From: CAWBRT01 sp963819175
GTDB lineage: Bacteria > Acidobacteriota > Terriglobia > Terriglobales > Acidobacteriaceae
Reading direction: 5' to 3'
Length of the DNA stretch: 64,000 nt
NCBI GenBank assembly: GCA_963819175.1
Contig: CAWFVJ010000025.1
Location: forward strand, 62,001-126,000
Position 1 is the first letter of the stretch; every line of letters starts with the position of its first letter. The notes under the pieces are model-generated. The model was given only the letters and a program-made list of their open reading frames with translations, ran no database searches and was not told the DNA's origin. Below, one piece after another: positions 19,252 through 27,905 of the stretch. The translations under genes were made by a program, and so were the position numbers.

Positions 19252-19801
19252 ATGAGCGTCACTATTGTTGTCATCGTCATTGCCGTCATCGGTGCTGTTT
19301 GTCATCTTGTATAACGGCCTGGCCCAGCTCCGTGTGCGCGCCGACAGCGCATGGTCCGACATTGATATCCAGCTCAAACGGCGGCACGATCTGGTTCCCA
19401 ATCTGGTCGAAACCGTGAAAGGTTACGCCGCCCACGAAAAGGGAACCTTCGAGAACGTCGCCAAGTATCGCTCCGCCGCCATGTCGGCCTCCAGCCCGGA
19501 CGAGCGGGCGCAGGCCGAAGGCGGGCTGACCATGGCGCTGCGCGGGCTGCTGGCAGTTGCCGAAGCGTATCCGCAACTGCGCGCCTCCGAACAGTTCCAG
19601 TCGCTGCAGGCCTCGCTGGCGCAGTTGGAAGATGCGATTCAGAATTCGCGCCGTTATTACAACGCCGTGGTTCGCGATTTCAACACCAAGATCGCGACTT
19701 TCCCTTCCAACATCATCGCCGGCATGTTCGGGTTCCATCCGCGCAGCTTCTTCGAACTCACCGAACCTACCGACCGCGATGTGCCTGCCGTGAAGTTCTG
19801 A
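19252..19801 (+). CDS. LemA family protein
   Basis: About 182 residues of the LemA family: an N-terminal membrane helix (VTIVVIVIAVIGAVVILYN), then the conserved AWSDIDIQLKRRHDLVPNLV segment, a helical body, and the C-terminal YYNAVVRDFNTKIATFPSNI followed by FGFHPRSFFEL. One extra T at 19298-19300 breaks the membrane helix frame; the ATG at 19252 is set by GGAGG upstream. LemA proteins are membrane-anchored with the helical domain outside the cytoplasm in some species. It is followed 33 bases later by the DUF2207 protein, the usual partner in many bacteria. The molecular role is not established. Confidence 0.92.
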
Positions 19802-19833
19802 GCGCCGCCTTGGGGCGAGCGGGGGACAGAACG

Positions 19834-21674
19834 ATGAAGCGTTGCACTGGCAGTCAGCTATCCTTGCTCGCAGAGAGGGTCGTTGCCTCGCGCTGGCAGA
19901 CTTGGGCGGGCGTGCTGTTGATGCTGCTCGCTCTGGTATCTCCGGCCTCCGCATGGCCGGGACCAGCCGTGCCCGGAGCCCGGCAAAGACCGCTGGGACG
20001 CAGTTGGCGAATCGCCGAATTCCACTCCAATCTTACGGTCATGCCGGATGGCGCCATGCTGGTGACCGAAGACATTACGGCGGTATTCACCGGCGCCTAC
20101 ACCTGGATCAGCCGTTCCATCCCCATCGAGTACCCCGGACCGCGCGGCACCAACTACACCCTGTTCTCTGAAGATCACCGGCGTTACCGACGAGAATCGA
20201 AAGCCCTTGAAGTATGAAACCAGCATCAAGGGCGCGTATCGCTACCTGAAGATCTTTCTCGACAACGCCGTCCAACACCGACAAGACCATTCGCATCACT
20301 TACACCGTCCAGAACGGCGTCCGCTTCTTCGACGATCACGACGAACTCTACTGGAACGTCACCGGCAACGATTGGCCCGTTCCCATCGACAATGCCTCCG
20401 CGCTCGCTCGTCTTTCCCGATGCCGCCTCCGGTTCGCTGCGGGCGCAGGCATTCACCGGCGCCTACGGTTCCACGGAACGCGACGCGCAAACCGAAGTCA
20501 ACGGCAACCAGGTCACGTTCGAAACCAACAATCCGCTTCCCATGCGCGGCGGGCTGACCATAGACGTTTATGTGCCGAAGGGCATTCTGCATCGAACCCA
20601 GCGCCATCACGCGCGCGCTCTGGTTCGTGCGCAGCAACGCCATCGTTCTGCTGCCCGTGTTTGCCTTCGTCGTCATGTTCACCATGTGGTGGTTCAAGGG
20701 ACGCGACCCGAAGGCCGGTCTCTCCGTGGCTCCCATGTACGATCCGCCAAAAGGCATGTCGCCGGGCGAGGTGGGATCGCTGATGGATGATTCCGTCCTC
20801 CCGCGCGACATAACCTCGACCCTGGTGGATTTGGCCGTGCGCGGCTATCTCAAGATCGAAGAGACCAGCGACAAGGTGCTCTTCTTCAACAACGTCGATT
20901 ACGTCTTCCACCTGATGAAGCCCGCCTGCCCAGTGGAATGACCTGGCTGACCATGAAGTCGAGATCCTGCGCAACATGTTCCCCGAGGCAAGCGCACGCC
21001 TGACCACGCTCTCCAGCCTCAAGAATCGCTTCTACCTGGCGCTGCCATCGGTGAAGCAGGAAATTCTTGGTGAACTGAAATCCAAGGGCATGTATCGCGT
21101 CGATCCGGAGAGCGCCCACGGCTATCGCCTGGTCGGAATCCTGATCATCGCCCTTCCTTTCATCGGACTACAGGCCATGGGGACGGCGCAGTTCTTTCTT
21201 TCTCCGCTGGTCGCGATTATCTCCATTGCCCTGGCGCTGCTCATCGTCTTCCTTTTTGGACGGGAAATGACCGCCAAAACCCTGCGCGGCGTTCGCACCG
21301 TGGTCGAAATCCGGGGCTTCAGGGAGTTCATGACGCGAGTGGATGCCGATCGCCTCAAGCGCATGCCGCCCGATACCTTCGAGAAGTTCCTGCCTTACGC
21401 CATGGCTCTCGGTGTCGAGAAACACTGGGCGCACGCCTTTGAGGGCATCATCCACGATCCGCCAACCTGGTATGTGGGTCCGCAGATGGGTCTTTTCAAT
21501 CCCATCTTCTTCACCCACTCCATGTACACCATGACCAACTCGGCCTACGAGGCCTTTTCGGCTGCTCCCCGCGCCAGCAGCACCGGCAGCGGCTTCTCCG
21601 GAGGCGGCGGATTTGGTGGAGGCGGAGGCTTCAGCGGTGGCGGCTTCGGAGGCGGAGGCGGCGACGCCGGTTAG
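19834..21674 (+). CDS. DUF2207 (YciQ-like) membrane protein with Gly-rich tail
   Basis: About 610 residues: a signal segment, an extracytoplasmic DUF2207 domain (LTVMPDGAMLVTEDITAVF to NPLPMRGGLTIDVYVPKG), a membrane helix (NAIVLLPVFAFVVMFTMWW), a cytoplasmic part opening MYDPPKGMSPGEVGSLMDD, and a further hydrophobic pair near 21130-21250. The tail is glycine-rich with GGGGFGGGGGFSGGG repeats. Five or more frame slips (about 20165, 20270, 20400, 20590 and 20930) were bridged. The pairing with lemA and the Gly-rich ending are typical of this family. Function is unknown. Confidence 0.85.
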
Positions 21675-23021
21675 GGAGTTGCCGGGGTACCGGCTCCCAA
21701 TATACTCAATGCGTGCCCACAGGAATTGCATCAGTAAGAGGCAACTTCAATTGCGCGAACGGATCAACGTATGTCTTTGGCTCGTAGCTTTTTAGATATA
21801 TGTCTTTACTAAGGGAGCTGCAATATAGAACCTTCCTCGCGTTTCTCCTTCAGCGATGAGCAGGCCCGCTTTGACAAGGGCTTGCTGAGGTCTTGGTTCC
21901 CAACGTGCTCGGAACGGCCCGCCTGCTGACTATAAGAAGAATTCCTCACTCGGTATCCAAAGGCTGCATCACTAAGGGCGGAAACTGCCCGTGAGGGCAA
22001 CCGTCGTGCCTCCAGGAGCCTCTCCAACTCGTCCCATACGCGCATGGAGTCATCCGAATACGCTGAAGTAGCCATGACCCCTTGTCTGTAATGGGCAACC
22101 AGATTAAAGCGAATCGCGGAAAGCTTCGTGCGAATCATTCTTCGGCGTGCTAAGAACCTCTCGCCTACCGCGGCTCGACAGGACGTCATAGCTATTCCTG
22201 CGTGAACCTGCCATGAGATATTCTTCCATACTTGCAGAATGGTCGATGCGTCGACGAATTCTGTTCGCGGGCGGGCTGAGCTGTCTGGAGGCATCGGCCA
22301 CCGTTACACTTATGGTCTGACAAGATTTTCCCATCGCTGCCTTAATTTCGGACTGCGGTTCATTAAGTTTCGACCGGCCTGTAGTTCAGGAATCAATCAC
22401 TCTGGACCTTCATAGAATCAAATATCATTCCCGGTCGGCCATCTTCCGGGATGTTTTGCTAGGTCGTGCTGTGCAATCATCGAAATGCAGACTGCGAATC
22501 AAGGATTCGCTGTAGGAGAAATGAGGGTCGGACGCGAGTTCGCAATGCACATACGTTTCTATCGGCGTCTACGATACCCAACGGTAAACGCCTGCCATAC
22601 GGGTCTTGCAGTCTCCGTGGGTTCCTGATTCTCAGACGGCCGCCATGGCGTCATCTCTCGTAACATTGATACCCGTCAATGCTGTTAGAGTGACGAATGT
22701 TGCGGGAAAGCCGAAAGGTTGCCCGACGAAGCAGCTTCCGTACCAGCGTCCAGGAGTGCTGATATAGCATCATTTCACGTGACTGACGCGCATTGCATCA
22801 ATGATTTCCGCGAGTATCTGCTGAGTTCCCGCTACACAAAGCTTTCGCGCTATCTGCGAGCGGACACTATGGCTACACCTCTGGAAGGCGCATCGAAAAA
22901 GTGGTAGCCGATATATAAAGCTTTGTAAATATGAGATCATTTAGTGTTTCCGTGGTCAGGTCGCTGCGTTCTGTTCATGGTGGACGCTCCGAGAGCAGGC
23001 TAGTGTTACCGATAGGAAAAG
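21675..23021. other. Unassigned region with no convincing gene
   Basis: About 1.35 kb that appears less GC-rich than its neighbours. The longest open frame is minus strand 21809-22294 (161 codons, with the segment SAIRFNLVAHYRQGVMATSA); a second minus frame overlaps it at 22104-22334. Neither has a convincing ribosome site or known family. Together they could be one slipped gene, but I cannot show it. From 22340 to 23021 I see no gene, tRNA or repeat. Confidence 0.4.
21809..22294 (-). CDS. Doubtful hypothetical protein
   Basis: A 161-codon frame rich in Arg and Ser. The middle part (YSDDSMRVWDELERLLEARR) looks protein-like, the ends do not. An overlapping frame at 22104-22334 could supply a different N-terminus if one base is wrong. 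No family was recognised. Confidence 0.25.
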   Translation of the reverse strand: MPPDSSARPRTEFVDASTILQVWKNISWQVHAGIAMTSCRAAVGERFLARRRMIRTKLSAIRFNLVAHYRQGVMATSAYSDDSMRVWDELERLLEARRLPSRAVSALSDAAFGYRVRNSSYSQQAGRSEHVGNQDLSKPLSKRACSSLKEKREEGSILQLP

Positions 23022-23037
23022 TGGCACGGAAATGGCA
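23022..23037 (+). promoter_or_regulatory. Near-consensus sigma-54 promoter
   Basis: TGGCACGGAAATGGCA matches TGGCACGRNNNTTGCW at all but one position, with GG and GC exactly 10 bases apart. It points toward the YqjD/E/K-like operon, whose first start is about 235 bases downstream, implying a long 5' leader. Confidence 0.65.
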
Positions 23038-23273
23038 AAATGAGCATGCGTTAAGACTTGTCTAATGCTTCCGGGTATCCCCACCGAAGTCCAGTAACAG
23101 GTTACCCTGAATTTTGTCTGGGCTGAAGGAATAACTTTTCGATGGGCCTTCGCGGCTCGCCCCTCTTTGTCCTCCAGCTACTCTCGATTGCCCTGTACTC
23201 CCGCAAAACGAACCAGCGCCAAATCTCATCCTAATAAGTGCACCGCAATCCCGCATGGAAAGTGAGGACATCC

Positions 23274-23834
23274 ATGGCTAATGAACCTGTCCCAACTCTG
23301 AACTCAGAAACTTGGCCCGATCCTGATCCTTCATCCACCAACCCGCATACAGCATCGGCCGCGAGCCGCCTGCCCGGTACGCCGCCAAAAGAAGACGAGG
23401 CGCGGGGAAGACAGATGGAGCGAGAGCAGCAGATGTACGAAATCGCCGGACAGATCGGCACCATATTAGGCAAGGCGGTCAAGGGCGTGCGCGATATGCC
23501 GGACCGTGTACGGAAAGGGCTTCACCTGGTAAAGGGTCAAGCGCGCGAGGGCGCTGAATCGGCAACGGACGCAGCATCGGACTTGGCGCAGTCCATGACC
23601 GAGAGAATCTCCAGTCTGCGTCAGGAGGCGTCGCAAACAGCGGCCCAGTGGAAACAAAAGGCGGGCCAGCGCGCGGGTGAGATCAACGAATTGGCCGGCG
23701 ATCAAATTGCCGAGGCCCGGAACCGCGTTGCTCGTGCGACGAGGGAGAATCCCATTCAGATGATTATGGGTTTTGCCGCGGCTTCTTTCATCATCGGGTT
23801 CGGATTGAGCCTTTGGAGGTCAAACCGTGGCTAA
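23274..23834 (+). CDS. YqjD/ElaB-like tail-anchored protein (DUF883-like)
   Basis: A 186-residue protein with a low-complexity N-terminus, a long amphipathic helical region (about 45-155, rich in Ala, Gln, Glu and Arg) and a C-terminal membrane anchor (NPIQMIMGFAAASFIIGFGL followed by SLW). This arrangement matches the YqjD/ElaB/YgaM group, tail-anchored proteins that associate with ribosomes in E. coli stationary phase. The ATG at 23274 has GAGG six bases upstream. Its TAA overlaps the GTG start of the next gene. It is the first gene of a yqjD-yqjE-yqjK-like set. The assignment rests on architecture and neighbours more than on sequence identity. Confidence 0.72.
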   Translation: MANEPVPTLNSETWPDPDPSSTNPHTASAASRLPGTPPKEDEARGRQMEREQQMYEIAGQIGTILGKAVKGVRDMPDRVRKGLHLVKGQAREGAESATDAASDLAQSMTERISSLRQEASQTAAQWKQKAGQRAGEINELAGDQIAEARNRVARATRENPIQMIMGFAAASFIIGFGLSLWRSNRG

Positions 23835-24251
23835 CGGAGTCGGACACAATGGGCGCGCCGTCGCGAGAAGTGTTGAATGACTGCAAGGAAGATCTGAAGG
23901 ATTTCGTCTCCACCAGGCTGCAGATGCTGCGCGGCGAAATGAAGGACAAACTTGCCAGCCTTAAGCTGGCGTTGCCGGCGCTGTTGATTGGCGCCATCTT
24001 GCTCCTCGCGGCCTTCTTCCTGTTCACCTGGGGCTTGGTTTCGCTGATTGCAATGGCCATGATTGGCCAGCCTTACGCATATACCGTGGCGTTCTTTGTG
24101 GTCTTTGCCCTGTACGCCCTGGCGGGCGGGGCGACAGTTGCCTATGGGGTGAGAACTCTGACCGCGCAAGGGGCTCACGCCCGAACGCACCTTGCGCGTG
24201 CTGAAAGAAGACCAAATCTGGCTGCAATCGGAGGCGAGAACACAGCTATGA
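23827..24251 (+). CDS. YqjE-like phage holin family membrane protein
   Basis: About 140 residues of the YqjE / holin superfamily III type: a short N-terminal helix with DDLKDF-like sequence (CKEDLKDFVSTRLQMLRGEM), two membrane helices (ALPALLIGAILLLAAFFLF and AYTVAFFVVFALYALAGGA) and a charged C-terminus. I place the start at GTG 23827, with GGAGG seven bases before it and an eight-base overlap with the previous gene; this needs one extra base near 23875. An ATG at 23849 is the alternative. A second extra base near 24171 shifts the C-terminus, which repaired reads TLRVLKEDQIWLQ and ends at 24251. Confidence 0.72.
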
Positions 24252-24463
24252 CCAACCCCTTACCCGCCGAAGTGCTGGAACAGCATGCCGCCGAGCAGCG
24301 CCGCCGGCTGCATAATTCGGTATCCGAACTGCGTAGCACGGTGCGCGAACGACTGGACGTGGAGCGGGCCGCCCGTGAGAATTTTTGGCCCGTGGCCTCG
24401 GCTGTTTCGTTGGCCATGTTGCTGCTCGGGTACGGCATGGCCAGATTCTTTAGCTCCGATTGA
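24248..24463 (+). CDS. YqjK/DUF3618-like small membrane protein
   Basis: A 71-residue protein whose ATG overlaps the previous gene's stop (ATGA). The N-terminal half is a charged helix (EQHAAEQRRRLHNSVSELRS) and the C-terminal half one membrane helix (VASAVSLAMLLLGYGMARFF). The size, topology and third position in the cluster match YqjK or DUF3618 proteins. It probably acts with the YqjD- and YqjE-like products at the inner membrane. The exact family is uncertain. Confidence 0.68.
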   Translation: MTNPLPAEVLEQHAAEQRRRLHNSVSELRSTVRERLDVERAARENFWPVASAVSLAMLLLGYGMARFFSSD

Positions 24464-24597
24464 CCCGGTTTTCGTGTCCAACTAGGTACACTGGCCGATT
24501 TTCTTGTGCAAATTGGATACTTCCGGCTATGCTGAGGCGCTTTTGACGTGATATAACGCGGGTTGAGCAATAAACGCCTACATACCAGAGGATATCC

Positions 24598-24921
24598 GTG
24601 ACGGACGCAAGGACCGGGACACGATTCCCCGTACATCTCCCGATTAAAGTGCTCGGCCTTTCTGGAGCCAAAGCTTCGCAGGAAGGTACTACTGAGAACA
24701 TCAGTGGGGCCGGAGTCTATATCTGGGTCGACCAGGCACTCGAGGTAGATTCCCGCGTCGAGTTCGAAATCACGATTCCGGCACCGGCCATCGCGGCGGA
24801 AAAAGATGTGGTTCTTCACTGCATTGGCCGCGTCGTTCGAGCTGATTCCCAATCTTCGGAAAAATCCGGCGTGGCGTGCGTGATCGACGAGTACGATTTC
24901 GTCCGCCCGGGAAGCAGGTAG
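24598..24921 (+). CDS. PilZ domain protein
   Basis: A 107-residue single PilZ domain. Both c-di-GMP-binding motifs are visible: RTGTR (RxxxR) at residues 5-9 and NISGAG ([D/N]xSxxG) around residue 39. The rest follows the family's beta barrel (GVYIWVDQALEVDSRVEFEI). The start is GTG at 24598. The gene ends three bases before the downstream regulator's ATG, so the two are probably co-expressed and a c-di-GMP input to that regulator is plausible. The frame is intact. Confidence 0.85.
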   Translation: MTDARTGTRFPVHLPIKVLGLSGAKASQEGTTENISGAGVYIWVDQALEVDSRVEFEITIPAPAIAAEKDVVLHCIGRVVRADSQSSEKSGVACVIDEYDFVRPGSR

Positions 24922-24924
24922 CTG

Positions 24925-25581
24925 ATGCTGAAGATCATCGTCGCCGACAATCAGGCTATCTTCCGCGCTGGAATCGCCAAGGTGCTGGCGGTGGAAGACG
25001 ATATGCGCGTGGTCGCCCAGGCGCCAACCGTGGAGCAGACTCGCATGGCACTGGAGAAGTTCCGCGCCAATATCCTCGTCTTATCGGCGAATTTTTTGAG
25101 CGAAGATTCCGGCATCCGCGCCATTGCCGGCCAGCTTGCCACCAAACTCATCGTTCTCGCCGAAAATGGCGATAATCCGCAGCGTTTCCTGCCCCTCGGC
25201 GTGAACGCCGTCCTCTTCCGTTGCGTCACCGGCGAGGTGCTGCTGGACTGTGTGCGGCGCGTTGCCGCCGGGCAGACGTTTGTCCATGACATGAAGCAGC
25301 CGGGAGCGGTGGCGGAGGCCGACGATTTCGTGGGCGCCAGAGTGCGCGATCGGCTGACGCCCAAGGAATTGCGTATCGTCGCCTTGATCGTGCAGGGATT
25401 CAAGAACAAAGAAATCGCAACTCAGTTGGGCACCACCGAGCAGGTTGTCAAGAATTACCTGCGCAACGTGTACGACAAGATCGGCGTCTCCGACCGGTTG
25501 GAATTGGCGTTGTTCACCATTCACCACCGGATTCTGACCGAAGCCGCTGCCGCGACCACTACCGCCATTCGTCCCCAATAA
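24925..25581 (+). CDS. NarL/FixJ-type regulator with degenerate receiver
   Basis: A 218-residue protein with an N-terminal receiver-like domain (1-115) and a C-terminal LuxR helix-turn-helix (LTPKELRIVALIVQGFKNKE, then IATQLGTTEQVVKNYLRNVY). The receiver is unusual: the position of the phospho-acceptor Asp reads LVLSANFL, with Ser, the acidic pair is reduced to VADN, and the conserved Lys is Arg in LFRCVTG. It is therefore unlikely to be switched by normal phosphorylation. The PilZ gene three bases upstream offers another input. A strong terminator follows. Confidence 0.87.
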   Translation: MLKIIVADNQAIFRAGIAKVLAVEDDMRVVAQAPTVEQTRMALEKFRANILVLSANFLSEDSGIRAIAGQLATKLIVLAENGDNPQRFLPLGVNAVLFRCVTGEVLLDCVRRVAAGQTFVHDMKQPGAVAEADDFVGARVRDRLTPKELRIVALIVQGFKNKEIATQLGTTEQVVKNYLRNVYDKIGVSDRLELALFTIHHRILTEAAAATTTAIRPQ

Positions 25582-25602
25582 TTTTCCGGGACCGGCATCA
25601 AG

Positions 25603-25635
25603 AAAAAACCCGCCTGGCTCAGGCGGGCTTTTTCT
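25603..25635. terminator. Bidirectional rho-independent terminator
   Basis: CCCGCCT (25609-25615) pairs with AGGCGGG (25621-25627) around GGCTC, with A6 before and T5 after. It lies between convergent genes and can serve both. Confidence 0.9.
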
Positions 25636-25650
25636 TTGGCTCAGAGAATG

Positions 25651-26022
25651 CTATCTGCCGATACCCTTGTCGCTCGTTTTCAGAAGCTCGTTCACGATCG
25701 TGACCAGTTCTTCGGGATTGACCGGCTTTTCCAGGTAGAGGTCCGCGAGCGGTTCAGCTGCCTGAAATGCTTCCGCCACGTAGCCGGAAACCACCACGAC
25801 CGGCATGGTCGAATGCGACTTGGCTGCTTGCACCACCGCACGTCCGTTACCGTCCCCGAGTCGCCAATCGGTTACAACGGCATCGTAGGTGTTTGCCTGC
25901 AGCTTCTCAATAGCCTCGTGTGCAGAGGTGGCTGCTGTAACCACGTGACCGGCAGCTTGCAAAATGGCGCACTTTAGCGTCACAACATGCGGCTCGTCGT
26001 CGATGCACAAGATTCTGGCCAT
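25651..26022 (-). CDS. Single-domain response regulator
   Basis: A 123-residue stand-alone receiver with all key residues: the acidic pair in LCIDDEP, phospho-acceptor Asp in VVTDWRLGDGNG, Ser in VVVSGYV and Lys in YLEKPVNP. No output domain follows. The start is the ATG at 26022 (MARILCIDDEP); an upstream in-frame codon would add an unlikely leader. It ends 16 bases from the shared terminator. A cognate kinase is not adjacent. Confidence 0.85.
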   Translation of the reverse strand: MARILCIDDEPHVVTLKCAILQAAGHVVTAATSAHEAIEKLQANTYDAVVTDWRLGDGNGRAVVQAAKSHSTMPVVVVSGYVAEAFQAAEPLADLYLEKPVNPEELVTIVNELLKTSDKGIGR

Positions 26023-26178
26023 GCAGAGATTATCCTTTTCAGGAAGTCTAAGGTCTTCCACTCTTCATTGCTACAGCACCGCGACCGGCCGTTCCCTACG
26101 GTACCAATTACTGATTTTCAGCGTCTTTGCAGTGCTTGTCAAATCAGGGCAAGCCGGACTTTCCAACGACTCGGCTCG

Positions 26179-27783
26179 TCAACTCAGCTTTTTGCCCACC
26201 GATTTCGCCTGCGTGAACAAATACAGATAATCAGGCCCCCCCGCCTTGGAATCGGTTCCCGACATATTGAATCCGCCGAAGGGGTGGGCTCCCACCATGG
26301 CGCCCGTCGACTTGCGATTGATGTAGAGGTTGCCGACATGGAATTCGTGCATCGCACGCTCAATTTTTTCTTCCGCCGTGCCGTAGTAAGAGCCAGTGAG
26401 TCCAAATACTGTGTTGTTGGCGATTTCAAGCCCATGCTCGAAATTCCGGCATTTGATGACCGCCAACACGGGCCCGAAGATTTCCTCCTGGGCGATGGTC
26501 CCCTTGGGTTCGACATCGGCAATGACGGTCGGCTGAATGAAGTAGCCCTGTGGCCCACTGGTTTCCGCCTGAGCAGCGGAACCTCCGCCGCAGATCAAAC
26601 GTCCGCCTTCGTCCAGTCCTTTCTGGATGTAGGAGAGAATCGTCTCCATCGCGCCCTTGTTCACCACCGGACCCATGCCTGGATTTGCTTCGGCGTCTCC
26701 CACGGTGATCATTTCCACACGGGCTTTGAGGCGTTCGAGAAACGTTTCATAGACGCGCTCGTCGACGATCGCCCGCGAGCAAGCCGAACATTTCTGGCCT
26801 TGGAATCCAAAGGCCGACGCGGCGACGCCCGCCGCCGCTGCGTCCAGATCGGCATCGGCATCGACCAGTATCGAATCCTTGCCGCCCATCTCCAGGATCG
26901 TACGTTTGATCCATATCTGGCCGGGCCGCACTTCAGCCGCCTGCTGGTTGATGTGCAGGCCCACTTCTTTTGAACCCGTAAAGGCGATGAACCGCGTTTT
27001 AGGGTGTGAGACCAGCGCGTTCCCGAAGCTGCTGCCGCTTCCGGTACAGAAGTTCACCACGCCGTCCGGCATGCCGCACTCTTCCAGGACCTCCACCAGT
27101 TTGGCGGCTATGGCAGGCGAGTCGCCGGAAGGCTTCAGCACAACCGTGTTTCCGCAGACGACGGCAGCCATAGTCATGCCAGTCGTGATCGCCGACGGAA
27201 AGTTCCACGGCGGAATCACCGCGCCCACTCCGAGCGGAATGTACCAGAGATAGTCGCGCTCGCCCGGTAGTTGGATTGGAGGCTCCGACTTCGCCAGTCG
27301 CAGCGCTTCGCGCGCGTAGAACTCGCAGAAGTCGATGGTTTCACCGACGTCGGCATCGGCCTCGGCCCAGTTCTTGCCCACCTCGAAAACCATCCACGCC
27401 GCCCATTCAAACTTGCGCTCGCGGATGGTCTTGGCTACCCGCAGCAGCAATTGTGCGCGTTCTTCGACCGGGGTCTTCTTCCAGCTCTCGAAAGCGCGTA
27501 AGGCGGCGTCCATCGCGAGCGGAACCTCTTCGGCGCCGGCCTTTTGGAAGACGCCGACCACCTGCGAAGGCCGCGAAGGATTAATCGATTCGAACTTGTT
27601 GGCGGCCTTCAGCCGCCGCCCGCCAATAATCAAGTCGTACTCGCGCCCGAGTTGAGTCCGCACACGCTCCAGCGCCTGGCGCATCTTGTGCGCGTTTTCC
27701 TCACGGCGAAAGTCGAGAAACGGCTCATTCTTGAACGGCCCCGATTCAATGTATGCACGACCCTGCGCCTGCGTCGTAGCCAT
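26179..27783 (-). CDS. L-glutamate gamma-semialdehyde (P5C) dehydrogenase
   Basis: A 534-residue aldehyde dehydrogenase of the 1-pyrroline-5-carboxylate dehydrogenase type (RocA/PruA). It should oxidise glutamate semialdehyde to glutamate with NAD+ in proline breakdown. The general base is Glu298 in LEMGGKD and the catalytic Cys is Cys332 in GFQGQKCSACSR. IPPWNFPSAITTGMT and VLKPSGDSP form the cofactor site. It ends near the family's usual C-terminus (HPFGGFNMSGTDSKAGG). No proline dehydrogenase gene is present in the window. The frame is intact over 1.6 kb, unlike many neighbours. Confidence 0.93.
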   Translation of the reverse strand: MATTQAQGRAYIESGPFKNEPFLDFRREENAHKMRQALERVRTQLGREYDLIIGGRRLKAANKFESINPSRPSQVVGVFQKAGAEEVPLAMDAALRAFESWKKTPVEERAQLLLRVAKTIRERKFEWAAWMVFEVGKNWAEADADVGETIDFCEFYAREALRLAKSEPPIQLPGERDYLWYIPLGVGAVIPPWNFPSAITTGMTMAAVVCGNTVVLKPSGDSPAIAAKLVEVLEECGMPDGVVNFCTGSGSSFGNALVSHPKTRFIAFTGSKEVGLHINQQAAEVRPGQIWIKRTILEMGGKDSILVDADADLDAAAAGVAASAFGFQGQKCSACSRAIVDERVYETFLERLKARVEMITVGDAEANPGMGPVVNKGAMETILSYIQKGLDEGGRLICGGGSAAQAETSGPQGYFIQPTVIADVEPKGTIAQEEIFGPVLAVIKCRNFEHGLEIANNTVFGLTGSYYGTAEEKIERAMHEFHVGNLYINRKSTGAMVGAHPFGGFNMSGTDSKAGGPDYLYLFTQAKSVGKKLS

Positions 27784-27905
27784 AAGAGAGCTCCCAATCT
27801 GAATTGCTGATCAACCCACGCTCGTCTGCCTCATTCTAATGCCAAACCACGGCACCATGCAGCGGCCATCCGTCCCGGTTCTAAATCGTCTTGTAGCAAT
27901 ATTGC

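Noticed and set aside
19252..21674. lemA and DUF2207 genes as pseudogenes
   Set aside because: The slips are single extra bases and all domain sequence on both sides is intact, as in essential genes of the same window.
22719..22907. Rightward 62-codon frame in the unassigned region
   Set aside because: TTG start, no ribosome site, no recognisable family.
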